64,000 nt of DNA from CAYMZZ01 sp964395095 (GTDB lineage: Bacteria > Bacteroidota > Bacteroidia > Chitinophagales > Chitinophagaceae). The notes beneath the pieces were generated by a model. The model was given only the letters and a program-made list of their open reading frames with translations, was not told the origin of the DNA and ran no database searches. The stretch is taken from assembly GCA_964395095.1 (NCBI GenBank), contig CAYMZZ010000011.1, forward strand, positions 1-64,000, read 5' to 3'. The position numbers and the translations under genes were made by a program. Shown here in pieces: positions 8,730 through 17,799 of the stretch (position 1 is the first letter of the stretch; the number at the start of each line of letters is the position of its first letter).

Positions 8730-11700
8730 TCACGGGGCACGAAAAACTTCACGAGCTGTTCTTTCCCCTTCGTAACTGGTCACTTCAACAATCAGGTCGG
8801 ACAGGGGGTTGTTGGGTTCCTTCACGATTAGTGTCACTTCCTGTGTACCGATCCTATACGTTATGCTATCCAGAAAATCCCCTGTTTCCATTATACCCAT
8901 CTTATCCTTTACCGCTTTTCCTGTGCCATCTACCAGGTTCATTGTTTTTTTCTTAACGATGATGGATATCTTCGAATTAGTATGTGCTCCAGCCATACTT
9001 AGTATCTCTTCTATTCCGTCTTTTTGCATATAATGATTTACCCAGTGGGGTCCATACAAAATTCCATAGGGACTTTCATGACCGATGATTGGTCCGCTGG
9101 CATGCAGGCGTTCAAAACCTCCGGGCCCTGTGGGAAGATTGGCCTGGCCGGGAGATAGTACCCATCCCTGCAGGTCTTTTCTAACGGTTGTTTGACCCAG
9201 GTCCGTTGTGATCTCTACCGTATCGACATCTATTTTCCTGACCACGCCAATTGTACCACCAGCGTCTTTGTAAGCCAGCGCTGTTCCGATTGGAGGGTCA
9301 TGCCTTAGCAGTGGGTCTTTGTATTCCAATATCTTGCTTACATTGATTTTAAAATCCCTGTTTACTGTAAGCACTTCTGTTAACTGGCGGATTTCTGCCT
9401 CCATTACCGGAGTGGTAAATCCGCTATTTGCGGCCATTCTGGATTCAATTTCATTGAGCCGTGCAGCGAGTTCGCCGTTTTGACTAAGCTCTTTTTCAAA
9501 GTAAGCACCCAATTGCTGGCAGGGGCTGCTGCATTTATACAATTTACCATTTGGGGTGGCAAACAACTTACCGTTTCCTGGTCCCAAATCAATCCTGGTA
9601 ACACCCTGGGCGCTGTCCAACGTTTCTTCCATACCCTTTTCAACACGCAGTGCCGCTTCATCGGCCCTTTTTTCAGCCTGCCTGATTCCATTGAATTTGG
9701 CAAGTTTAGCCTCATCCTTTATTTGCGTTCGCACAAATGCTTCCGTCGCTTCTTCCAATGCTCTGCCGGGAGGAATATTTTTAAGGGCCGTTTTGGCCGC
9801 TTTGAAAATTTCTTTAGCTTCTCCAATATCGGCTACAGCCGCAACTATGCTGAAGAACACGCCGACCATCGATGGTTCTTCATGTGCCAATGAAGCAGCT
9901 AAATCGAAATCGGTATTGGACATGGCCGACTGCAGGTTAAACTCTTTAACGACCCCATATATTTCTTGCATTTCCAGCGCCACGGAACCTACGCGCGCGG
10001 CAATGACCAGGGCTGCAGCCGGTCCGCTCAGGCTGCCAAAAGATGCAATGGCCAGCCCGATACCTACCACGAGCTTGAATGTTTCCCAGAATTCCTTATC
10101 CTCCCGCTCTTTGATGATCCTTGCCTCAATAACATAATCATAAAAAGAATTTTGCGTGATCATCAACTTCAGTTTAGCCAAAGGAATGATCTCCTGCAAT
10201 TCCCATATACTAATATCATCACCCAACTCCGCTTTCACTTTCCGGATATTCTTCAGTTTACTGATCATATCTCCGATCATGGCCATACTGGTTGCCGATC
10301 CGCCTTCGCTGAGGGTTTCGAGGCCGGAAGTATCCCCCCTTGATGCGGCCGATCCCAGGCCCGGGTACATGGCTTCGAGTTTCTTTCTTGCGGTATTATA
10401 CTCGATTTGTTTTTGCTTTTGAATTTCCAATTTCCTGGCTGCATCTGCTTTCTGATTTGCCACATACACATAGGCGGCTGAGTTCAATTCATCAGAGGCT
10501 ATATCCGTGTCACTAATAAATTTTGCTCCTATTTCCGTCGCCAGTTTGGCCCAATTAAGATGGTCCGATACAATAGATTCGCTAATTTCATCCAGCTCCC
10601 GTTTGATCGTAAGCAATTCTTTTGCCGCCAAAGCAGTGCCCTTTACTTCAAACTCATTAGCAGGCTGATGCATGGCTGCAATTGCGTGGTAGTTGCCAAA
10701 CATTCCCATTGCTCCATTGTTTTCCAAAGCTGCCTCCGGAATGGTAACTCCCAATCTTGCTGCTTCTGATCGAATCTTCTTTTCACTTGCATTCAGGATG
10801 GTTGTTGTTACCTCTACCATGGTACTGGCAAACATTCCCAGCATTTCATTTTCTTCCCGGGCAATCACACCCCACTGGTACAGGATCTGTTCACTTAACC
10901 ATATCGGATCCACTCCCGGAGGACAGTCTCCGTTTTTTACATCTTCTGCCAATTGCTTTATGAAAAAGTCGCGGTATATAAGATCTGCCAATCCACTACT
11001 TCTATTATAGTAGTAATGCTCTTTCCATCGTTCAATAAGCTGGTAACGTATTCCCAAAGGATCAGTTGCCATTTCTTTGCCTGATTTCGGGTTCTTTTCC
11101 ACTCCTGCTTCTGCCATGGTCCAGTAACTGGGTCTTCCTCCGATTAAGCTAAGGTGGAAATGCAGTACCCTCAGGTTGGTTTCTAAACGGAGTTTATAAA
11201 TGTCACGTAGCCTGATCAATCCAAATACCATAGAATCGACGGGCCTGGCCGTTACTTTATTCTTTTCCGTAAACGCATCAATTGCTCCAGATGTATAAAG
11301 TATATTTTCTATAGTATAGATGTATTGCAATGTTTCATTCTCATCCAGACCGGTTATGAATTCCTCATCCGGTGAAAGTCGTTCGCCAAACAGTTTGAAT
11401 GGCAGGTCTGTCGCCACTTTATACTTCAGTTCTTCTTTTAACTGAAGTATATAGGCCCTTGCTTCCGCCTTTTGATGTTCAAAAGCATACATCTTCAGCC
11501 AATCATTAGCCTGCTCCAAATCTTCAAATACGGCTGCAAAATCAAGCGCAGAGTAGTCTCTCGATGAATAGAGTCCTTCCGGGCGATACTCCTGGTTTTG
11601 CTTAACAGATATTGCCAAAGAAACCTGTAATTCCAGTTTCACCAGGTTCCAAAAGTTGATATCCAAATTGAGTTCAAAGATGAGATGGGGTTTGGTTTGG

Positions 11701-14700
11701 AGGTCTTTGATTATGGCTTGAGCGAGATATAATTCGGCTATTGACAATGCTGTGCCCGGCCTCAATTGTCCTGACGAGCCGGCAGACAATATCTCATTCA
11801 CTTTATTCCTGAGGGCCGTGGTTACACCCTTGAACATGGGGTAGTCAGGTTGATCCGGTCCGGGAGTTGATGTAAAACCGGAATAGGCTTCCATCAGTTC
11901 ATAATAAGCCCAGGTACTATAGTCCGGTTCAACAGGAACCTGGGAAGTATTAGCAGCAGTTGTATCCATTGTTGACACCGGTTCGGATACCGTTGCAGTT
12001 GGCGTTGTAATGGCCGGTACAGGCGTGGCCGGAACCATTGCAGGTGTTGCGGGTGTTTCTGGTTTAGTAGTAGCGATAGTTGAAGGGCTGTCATCAACCG
12101 GTTGCCTTTGCAGGGCCGGGCTGTCCACCCTACCATTTTCCTGTTGCACTACATGCGCCAGTTCATGCGCCAGCAGGTGTTTTCCTTCCGCGCTTTCAAC
12201 GTCATACTCGCCCCTGTTGAAATAAATATCCTGGCCATGTGTAAATGCTTTTGCATTCAATTCATCACTGAGCGCAGCCGCATTGGCATCCCGGTGGATG
12301 TTGACATCCGACAGATCGGCGCCCATTGCCGCACCTATTTCCTGCTGTGTTTTGGCCGACAAGGGCTCTCCTTTACCCGCAGAAGATTCAATAGTAGAGG
12401 CTACATGGGGTGTTACAACAGGCGTGGATCCGGGTATGCCCTGGCGCTGTAGCTGGGCCGCTTCTTCGTTCTCACTTTCAAAGATGGGTTTGCGCTGAAC
12501 CGATGTACCCTGTTGACTGGATTGCGACCTGAGTTCTTCCCGCAACAATGGCGTCGCCGTTTTATCGTAAAAGCTGTACCAATGCCGCTCGTATTCATCC
12601 ACTACTGCCAGTTTACTCGCCAGGGATGCTTTGGAGTTGAGCAGTTCATTCTTCATTTTGTCAAACGCTTCTGATGACACGCCCATGATGGAGAATCGTA
12701 CTGTTTTTCGGATAAACTCATTTAACTCCGCATTCTTTCCCCTGAACTTATTTTCCACATCACGTGCATGCGCAAAAACGTCATGGCTCACATTCCCTGC
12801 AAGACGAGTGCGAACATCCTGGTTAATGCCTTGCTGTATCCGCTGCCGTACGAGATCTTCTTCAGCCGGTTTTTGCTTTTGATTATCGTTGAAAACGCCC
12901 TCCATCAGCTCTTTGCCTTTGGCAGCGCTAAACTCCGGCTTTTGCACCTGTATCTGCTCCAGCGATGGCAGCATGAGTTTCCCTTTTTCATCAAATTTTA
13001 CAGGCACCGTTATTTTGAATCCACCCAGGTTGCTCAGGTCGATGGAGCCTTCGGCCAATTGTTTTCTCCATTCCCAGATATTGACTTTTGAGAAGAAGAG
13101 ATCGAGGTATACATCAATAACACCATTCAAACTAAATTTGGCTTTCGGTTTTACGTTGATCTCGGCATCGAGGCTTTTTAATACGAGTCCTTTGTCTAAA
13201 CTGAATTCAGTCTTCAGCTCTGCACCAATATTCCCGGTTATCTCCAGACCCGCAAAACCACTTACTCCACCCGATACCACCAATGCGATTGCCTGTGCAC
13301 CAATCTTCGCCGAAATTTCCATACCTACACCAGCGGTTGCTGTTGAATTGGCTTTCACATTCATGCCAAGTGTGGCCTGGTCCAGTTTGGTGATATCTGT
13401 TTCGGGTAGTGTAACATCACCAGAGATGGTCAATGGAGTCCAATCAAAATAAAATTTTACGCCACCGCCGATTTCGAGGAAGATGGAGACCATCGGTACG
13501 CCGACAATGGGAATTTTGAGAGAAGGGAAGCCGACTGTTTTCTCTTTTTTGAATGGATCCATCAATGGGGTGGGTACCAGGGTGGCCACACCGGATATAA
13601 ATAATTCACCAGTGGGTTTTACCAGGGCTTTGAACTTACCCGTGACCTTATTTTCGATAAGCGTAACGGTAATTTCCCCCGTTCCATACATCACCAGCTT
13701 ATCAGCTTTAGTCTGTTGCAGTACTCCATCCACTACAGCGGCATTGGTGACACCGATCAACACTTTCACCTCCACACGGCCTTTCTTGTATTTGAAGTCG
13801 GCTGCCGCTTTGAACACATCCGTTTTACTATCGTAGGAAATAGTGAATTGCGCATCCAGCTCCTTCGGCATTTTGGGAATATCCGGAGCAGCGGTGCCAC
13901 CCAGGGTTAGATTGAAGTCATCGTTTTCTTTATTTACCCCAATGGTCAGGCTGCCGCCTTTGATGCCGGGCATTTTTTTGAGTTTCGCATCGCCTTTTAC
14001 GCTGAAGTTGCCATTGCTGTCAATCGTTGCATCCAGCGTTACGTCGTCAATACCGGGAACATCCAATTTTGCCTTACCTTTTGCCGTAATCTTTTCCTCT
14101 GCATATTTTACCGTAAGGTTGGCAGTTTCAATTCCTTTGAAGTTGCCTTTTTTAACGATAAGCTCACCACCTAAAGTCCATTTCCTGTCTTTGTATGTAA
14201 AACTGATATTGGATCCCTCAAACTTCTTACTCTCAAACTCGAATTTGCCGGCTACAGCAAAACCGGATGTACCGGCCAAAGCGCTTAATTTGCCTTTTCC
14301 AAGTTTGTTGATACCAAACTCGAGTTCACCACCCACCGCTAAACCTTCGTTTGAACTGGCCCTTAGAAATAAAGAACTATAACTAACATTAAAAGGTTTG
14401 GGAAAACTTACTATATCATTAATGCCTGCCTGGATGATAAAGTTTGAATCCGACAGTTCAAAACTAATCTCCACATTATTATCCTTCAGGAAGGGGACAT
14501 CCGTATCAACAAAACCATTTACCCGCAGGCCCAATCCTGGCGTAAGTTCCAGTTCAGAAAATTTAATCGGGCTCAGGTCTTTTACTCCTACAAAATCCCG
14601 CATACGGGCAGCCAGAGCCATACTGTTGGTAATAAAAATATGTGGCTGCTGATCTTCGTTCTCGATTTTAATCTTCTTATTTGATTTCACCAATACATCT

Positions 14701-16388
14701 TTGCCGCCATTGATGATCGGATCGAGATAGATGGAGGTAATCTTAGGATCACCTTCAGTTATAAGATAGAAACGACCAACTGTATTTCCATTCGGGCTAT
14801 AAGGCAAGAGATAGCCTGCACGGTCCTTATTTGTCCGAAGTAAGAAGTGCCCCTTCGGAATTTCCGCTTTTTGCAGATGGAAAAACTCGGTTTTATAAGG
14901 TGTATTGACGCCGCTTTTTGCAATAATATTTGACAATGAAATGATTGACCCGGTTGGCGTTTGTATTTGCGAAGAGAAATCATCGAAGATGACGATGTAT
15001 TTCTTATTTTTCCTCGCTTTTGAAGGCTCCAGCCCGTCCAGTTCAGGCAACTCCGTTTTGTAATTAGCGAAAATGATTCGCATACGGTCATTGATAGCCG
15101 TACTTACTGCATTACCCAGGCGAAGGTTACTTTGCTTATCCAGCAAAAGAAGATTGTCAATATGATCTGCATCCTTTCCAAGAATTTGCCAGTCGATAGC
15201 ATGTTCCACCTGGTGAATGACAGCGTTTCCACCTTTATCCCAGAAAGGCACGGCTATTTCATTGATAAGTTGTTCTTTGCTGCCAATTATTTTTGCATTG
15301 GGGTTTTTCTTCAGGGTCAGCATCATCAGCGGTTCGTCGGGATTCACACCAGTGTCTTTAATCAAATCTTTCATAAATGCCTCTACATAGGGCCTGGACT
15401 TTTCTTTCCATATATCTTTCTGTTTTGTTTCCCTTTTCCCTTTGGGAGCTGTGATATTTGTGCCCAAATTATATACACTGGCGTATTGTTTCAATGGGAA
15501 TGAAGTAAGATGTATCTCGATACTTGTTCCTGCCTGTTTGGCGAAGCCCTCCGCTGTTTTAACGGGTTTTGCCGGAGCTTCATCTTTTTTGTGTATGGAA
15601 TCGGATGAACGGCCAGCCCCACCCTGCTGTAAAGTGTGTGTCAGTTCGTGTGCCAGCAAATGTTTGCCCGCTTTGTCCGCTGTCGAATATTTTCCCTCGC
15701 CGAAATAAATATCGTTGCCATGTGTGAATGCTTGTGCATTCAATTCTTTATTCATTGCTGCGGCCTGCTGCCCGGTATGTACTCTTACCTCACTAAAGTC
15801 TCTTCCAAAAGCTGAACTCATGGATGCATTGGTGTCAGGAGAAAGTGGTGATCCTCCGCCTCTGCTGGCGCTCAGTCCCGCCACCACGGATGCCGGCGCC
15901 GGCGCCGCTGCGCCATCGCTCTTGCGCTGCAATTTTTTCTCCTCTTTCTCGCAATGATCACATTTCATTTGCAGCGCCTCCTCTTCAGGTTCCGCATTAC
16001 TTTCAAAAGCTGGCTTAGGTTGAAGACTGTTGCCCTTCTTTTCTATTTCCTTATCCTGCTGCTTTTCTTCCTCCTCACATTCCGCACATTTCGTTTGCAC
16101 TAGTGGTGTAACGGATGGCCTGGTCTGTACCGACGACAAGTGCCCCGGAATCGCCGGAGTGCTGTTTGTATTCTGCACTACCGTGTCGGCCACACGATCG
16201 GCTTCTCTCTCATACTTATCATCAGAAGGGCCAACCGTTAGTTTCGTTTGAACAGCGCTATTGTCTGCACAACCGGTGAAAAACGCCTCTTCTGTCTGAC
16301 CCGCAAAATCATCCGTTGCTCCTTTAGAAAAAAAAGGAGTATGCGGCGCAGTGCTGGCAGCCGATGATTTATGTTCTGCGGTCTTCAT
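8730..16388 (-). CDS. 2552-aa double-DUF4157 protein, putative eCIS cargo toxin
   Basis: Order of parts seen: residues 45-70 the VQTKLTVGPSDDKYEREAD motif; CAEC at 101-104 and CDHC at 143-146, each followed by acidic residues; first DUF4157 domain about 183-257 with HELTH at 247-251; an HNH-like stretch about 385-425 (QVEHAIDW...DADHIDNLLLLD); a long beta-rich Lys/Gly-repeating region about 640-1130; second DUF4157 domain about 1340-1415 with HELAH at 1408-1412; a Pro/Thr linker; a long helical region; a strongly hydrophobic segment about 2085-2125; and a C-terminal module about 2300-2552. That last module carries ERLHASGPIIGHES near 2420-2440, of the kind seen in polymorphic toxin C-termini. 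DUF4157 proteins are known cargo candidates of eCIS. No immunity gene is adjacent. The start lies 3 bp after the tape-measure gene, in the same operon. Confidence 0.85.
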   Translation of the reverse strand: MKTAEHKSSAASTAPHTPFFSKGATDDFAGQTEEAFFTGCADNSAVQTKLTVGPSDDKYEREADRVADTVVQNTNSTPAIPGHLSSVQTRPSVTPLVQTKCAECEEEEKQQDKEIEKKGNSLQPKPAFESNAEPEEEALQMKCDHCEKEEKKLQRKSDGAAAPAPASVVAGLSASRGGGSPLSPDTNASMSSAFGRDFSEVRVHTGQQAAAMNKELNAQAFTHGNDIYFGEGKYSTADKAGKHLLAHELTHTLQQGGAGRSSDSIHKKDEAPAKPVKTAEGFAKQAGTSIEIHLTSFPLKQYASVYNLGTNITAPKGKRETKQKDIWKEKSRPYVEAFMKDLIKDTGVNPDEPLMMLTLKKNPNAKIIGSKEQLINEIAVPFWDKGGNAVIHQVEHAIDWQILGKDADHIDNLLLLDKQSNLRLGNAVSTAINDRMRIIFANYKTELPELDGLEPSKARKNKKYIVIFDDFSSQIQTPTGSIISLSNIIAKSGVNTPYKTEFFHLQKAEIPKGHFLLRTNKDRAGYLLPYSPNGNTVGRFYLITEGDPKITSIYLDPIINGGKDVLVKSNKKIKIENEDQQPHIFITNSMALAARMRDFVGVKDLSPIKFSELELTPGLGLRVNGFVDTDVPFLKDNNVEISFELSDSNFIIQAGINDIVSFPKPFNVSYSSLFLRASSNEGLAVGGELEFGINKLGKGKLSALAGTSGFAVAGKFEFESKKFEGSNISFTYKDRKWTLGGELIVKKGNFKGIETANLTVKYAEEKITAKGKAKLDVPGIDDVTLDATIDSNGNFSVKGDAKLKKMPGIKGGSLTIGVNKENDDFNLTLGGTAAPDIPKMPKELDAQFTISYDSKTDVFKAAADFKYKKGRVEVKVLIGVTNAAVVDGVLQQTKADKLVMYGTGEITVTLIENKVTGKFKALVKPTGELFISGVATLVPTPLMDPFKKEKTVGFPSLKIPIVGVPMVSIFLEIGGGVKFYFDWTPLTISGDVTLPETDITKLDQATLGMNVKANSTATAGVGMEISAKIGAQAIALVVSGGVSGFAGLEITGNIGAELKTEFSLDKGLVLKSLDAEINVKPKAKFSLNGVIDVYLDLFFSKVNIWEWRKQLAEGSIDLSNLGGFKITVPVKFDEKGKLMLPSLEQIQVQKPEFSAAKGKELMEGVFNDNQKQKPAEEDLVRQRIQQGINQDVRTRLAGNVSHDVFAHARDVENKFRGKNAELNEFIRKTVRFSIMGVSSEAFDKMKNELLNSKASLASKLAVVDEYERHWYSFYDKTATPLLREELRSQSSQQGTSVQRKPIFESENEEAAQLQRQGIPGSTPVVTPHVASTIESSAGKGEPLSAKTQQEIGAAMGADLSDVNIHRDANAAALSDELNAKAFTHGQDIYFNRGEYDVESAEGKHLLAHELAHVVQQENGRVDSPALQRQPVDDSPSTIATTKPETPATPAMVPATPVPAITTPTATVSEPVSTMDTTAANTSQVPVEPDYSTWAYYELMEAYSGFTSTPGPDQPDYPMFKGVTTALRNKVNEILSAGSSGQLRPGTALSIAELYLAQAIIKDLQTKPHLIFELNLDINFWNLVKLELQVSLAISVKQNQEYRPEGLYSSRDYSALDFAAVFEDLEQANDWLKMYAFEHQKAEARAYILQLKEELKYKVATDLPFKLFGERLSPDEEFITGLDENETLQYIYTIENILYTSGAIDAFTEKNKVTARPVDSMVFGLIRLRDIYKLRLETNLRVLHFHLSLIGGRPSYWTMAEAGVEKNPKSGKEMATDPLGIRYQLIERWKEHYYYNRSSGLADLIYRDFFIKQLAEDVKNGDCPPGVDPIWLSEQILYQWGVIAREENEMLGMFASTMVEVTTTILNASEKKIRSEAARLGVTIPEAALENNGAMGMFGNYHAIAAMHQPANEFEVKGTALAAKELLTIKRELDEISESIVSDHLNWAKLATEIGAKFISDTDIASDELNSAAYVYVANQKADAARKLEIQKQKQIEYNTARKKLEAMYPGLGSAASRGDTSGLETLSEGGSATSMAMIGDMISKLKNIRKVKAELGDDISIWELQEIIPLAKLKLMITQNSFYDYVIEARIIKEREDKEFWETFKLVVGIGLAIASFGSLSGPAAALVIAARVGSVALEMQEIYGVVKEFNLQSAMSNTDFDLAASLAHEEPSMVGVFFSIVAAVADIGEAKEIFKAAKTALKNIPPGRALEEATEAFVRTQIKDEAKLAKFNGIRQAEKRADEAALRVEKGMEETLDSAQGVTRIDLGPGNGKLFATPNGKLYKCSSPCQQLGAYFEKELSQNGELAARLNEIESRMAANSGFTTPVMEAEIRQLTEVLTVNRDFKINVSKILEYKDPLLRHDPPIGTALAYKDAGGTIGVVRKIDVDTVEITTDLGQTTVRKDLQGWVLSPGQANLPTGPGGFERLHASGPIIGHESPYGILYGPHWVNHYMQKDGIEEILSMAGAHTNSKISIIVKKKTMNLVDGTGKAVKDKMGIMETGDFLDSITYRIGTQEVTLIVKEPNNPLSDLIVEVTSYEGERTAREVFRAP

Positions 16389-16391
16389 ATT

Positions 16392-17795
16392 TTATCTCCA
16401 TTCCACTTTCAGTATCCTTGGCATCCATGGTAATTTGATCGTGCCGATACCCCAGGGAAGGTGATCGAGTAATACATCTACCGTGTTTGATTCCACCTGC
16501 AGTCGCAGGTCATCATCTTTGCAGATGAGCTTACCATTACGGGCCAGGAATTGCTCTGCCAATCCTTCCCTGGAAGTATTTTTCAATATGGTCCACTCTG
16601 CTATCACTGCTTCCAACAAACCCGCTGCTATTTCCTTATCATCCTGTGTAACAGAAATGCCGGGTTCGATCGGATCATTAACCGGGTAACCGCACAGTAT
16701 TTTATGTATCACCAGTTCATGTTCCTGCGGATCGCAGTTACCGGCAACCATCCAGTACAATAAAACCATGGCTTTTTGTTGTGAAAGGCGGTTGGTGAAC
16801 TGAACTCCATTCCACAGGGACGTATACTGAAAGAAGCGTTGCAGAAAAGGATGCAGCAATACCAGACCTGCATGACCGATAAATAATCCTTCCCCTGGCA
16901 GCAACGGCTTTTCCAATTTTTCTACAGACGATGCGGGCTGCTCCTGCTTTGGTGTTTCAATCAGGCTTCTTTTCTTCATCTCAGCAACAAGCACCTGCTT
17001 ATACCTTTTTAACTCGTTACGATTTGCTATCTTATCCTGGAGTTGTTGCAAATCGGTCATTGTTAGCGAAGCGAATACCGCTTTTTCAATCACTTCTTCT
17101 TCCGCACTGTTGCTGTTGCCTGCTGCCCACAATAATACCTGAGCCCAGGTCTTCCGGCCATTTTCCTGCACCGAAGAAATATTCTTTGTTGCTTTCCTTT
17201 CCAGGAGATGATGAATTCCACTGATAATCTTTACCAGCCGGGTCTGTTTGCGGGTAGTTAGCACTTCCACCAAATGTGCCAGAAAAGCCGGGGCATGTAC
17301 CCTTACGATCCTGCTTACTGCCCTGGGATTCTCCCTGATTAGCTGGCGAAGACTTTCAATAGCTTTACTGTCGCTGGCAAATCCTTCCAACACATGATTG
17401 AACCAGGCAGTGTCGGTTTCAATGGCATTCCAGGGCAGGTACCCCCTTTCCATGTAATAGATCCATTGCTGCGAAACGGCTATTCCCGTATCCACAGGCA
17501 GATGCCTTGTCTGCTCCAGTTGCAAATTGTCTTTCAATTCTCTTTCCAACTTCGCCATCAACAGTTTTGCCCAGTCTTCCTTCTGAATATCTTTCATGGT
17601 CAGGTCACCCAGGTCCAGTTCCAGCCTGTCAAGGCTGATCATCCTGTCTGCCGGAGCTATCTTATCAAATGTTTTCTCCAGCACGGGCAGGATAGATGAA
17701 TAAAAAAAATGACTCAGGCTTTGTTGCAGGCCGAAAGCCTCATCGGTTGAGTTCGTAACCAGGTCCAGCACTTGCGTTTTGATCACATGCCGCAT
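16392..17795 (-). CDS. CIS tape-measure protein (Afp14-like, CIS_TMP)
   Basis: This 467-residue protein opens with the segment typical of the contractile-injection-system tape-measure family: a helix, then FFYSSILPVLEKTFDK and ISLDRLELDLGDL (about residues 29-66). A later conserved C-terminal half contains GLVLLHPFLQRFF, RAVLLLYWM-like KAMVLLYWMVAG, and a terminal WGIGTIKLPWM. In Afp-type particles this protein sets tube and sheath length. It lies directly between the 2142-aa baseplate gene (4 bp gap) and the DUF4157 cargo gene (3 bp gap), which is the expected position. At 467 residues it is much shorter than phage tape measures but normal for this family. Confidence 0.85.
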   Translation of the reverse strand: MRHVIKTQVLDLVTNSTDEAFGLQQSLSHFFYSSILPVLEKTFDKIAPADRMISLDRLELDLGDLTMKDIQKEDWAKLLMAKLERELKDNLQLEQTRHLPVDTGIAVSQQWIYYMERGYLPWNAIETDTAWFNHVLEGFASDSKAIESLRQLIRENPRAVSRIVRVHAPAFLAHLVEVLTTRKQTRLVKIISGIHHLLERKATKNISSVQENGRKTWAQVLLWAAGNSNSAEEEVIEKAVFASLTMTDLQQLQDKIANRNELKRYKQVLVAEMKKRSLIETPKQEQPASSVEKLEKPLLPGEGLFIGHAGLVLLHPFLQRFFQYTSLWNGVQFTNRLSQQKAMVLLYWMVAGNCDPQEHELVIHKILCGYPVNDPIEPGISVTQDDKEIAAGLLEAVIAEWTILKNTSREGLAEQFLARNGKLICKDDDLRLQVESNTVDVLLDHLPWGIGTIKLPWMPRILKVEWR

Positions 17796-17799
17796 ATAT

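Noticed and set aside
8730..9480. Adjacent immunity gene for the toxin-like C-terminus
   Set aside because: The following gene is a complete ParA-like ATPase. No small unknown gene lies beside it.
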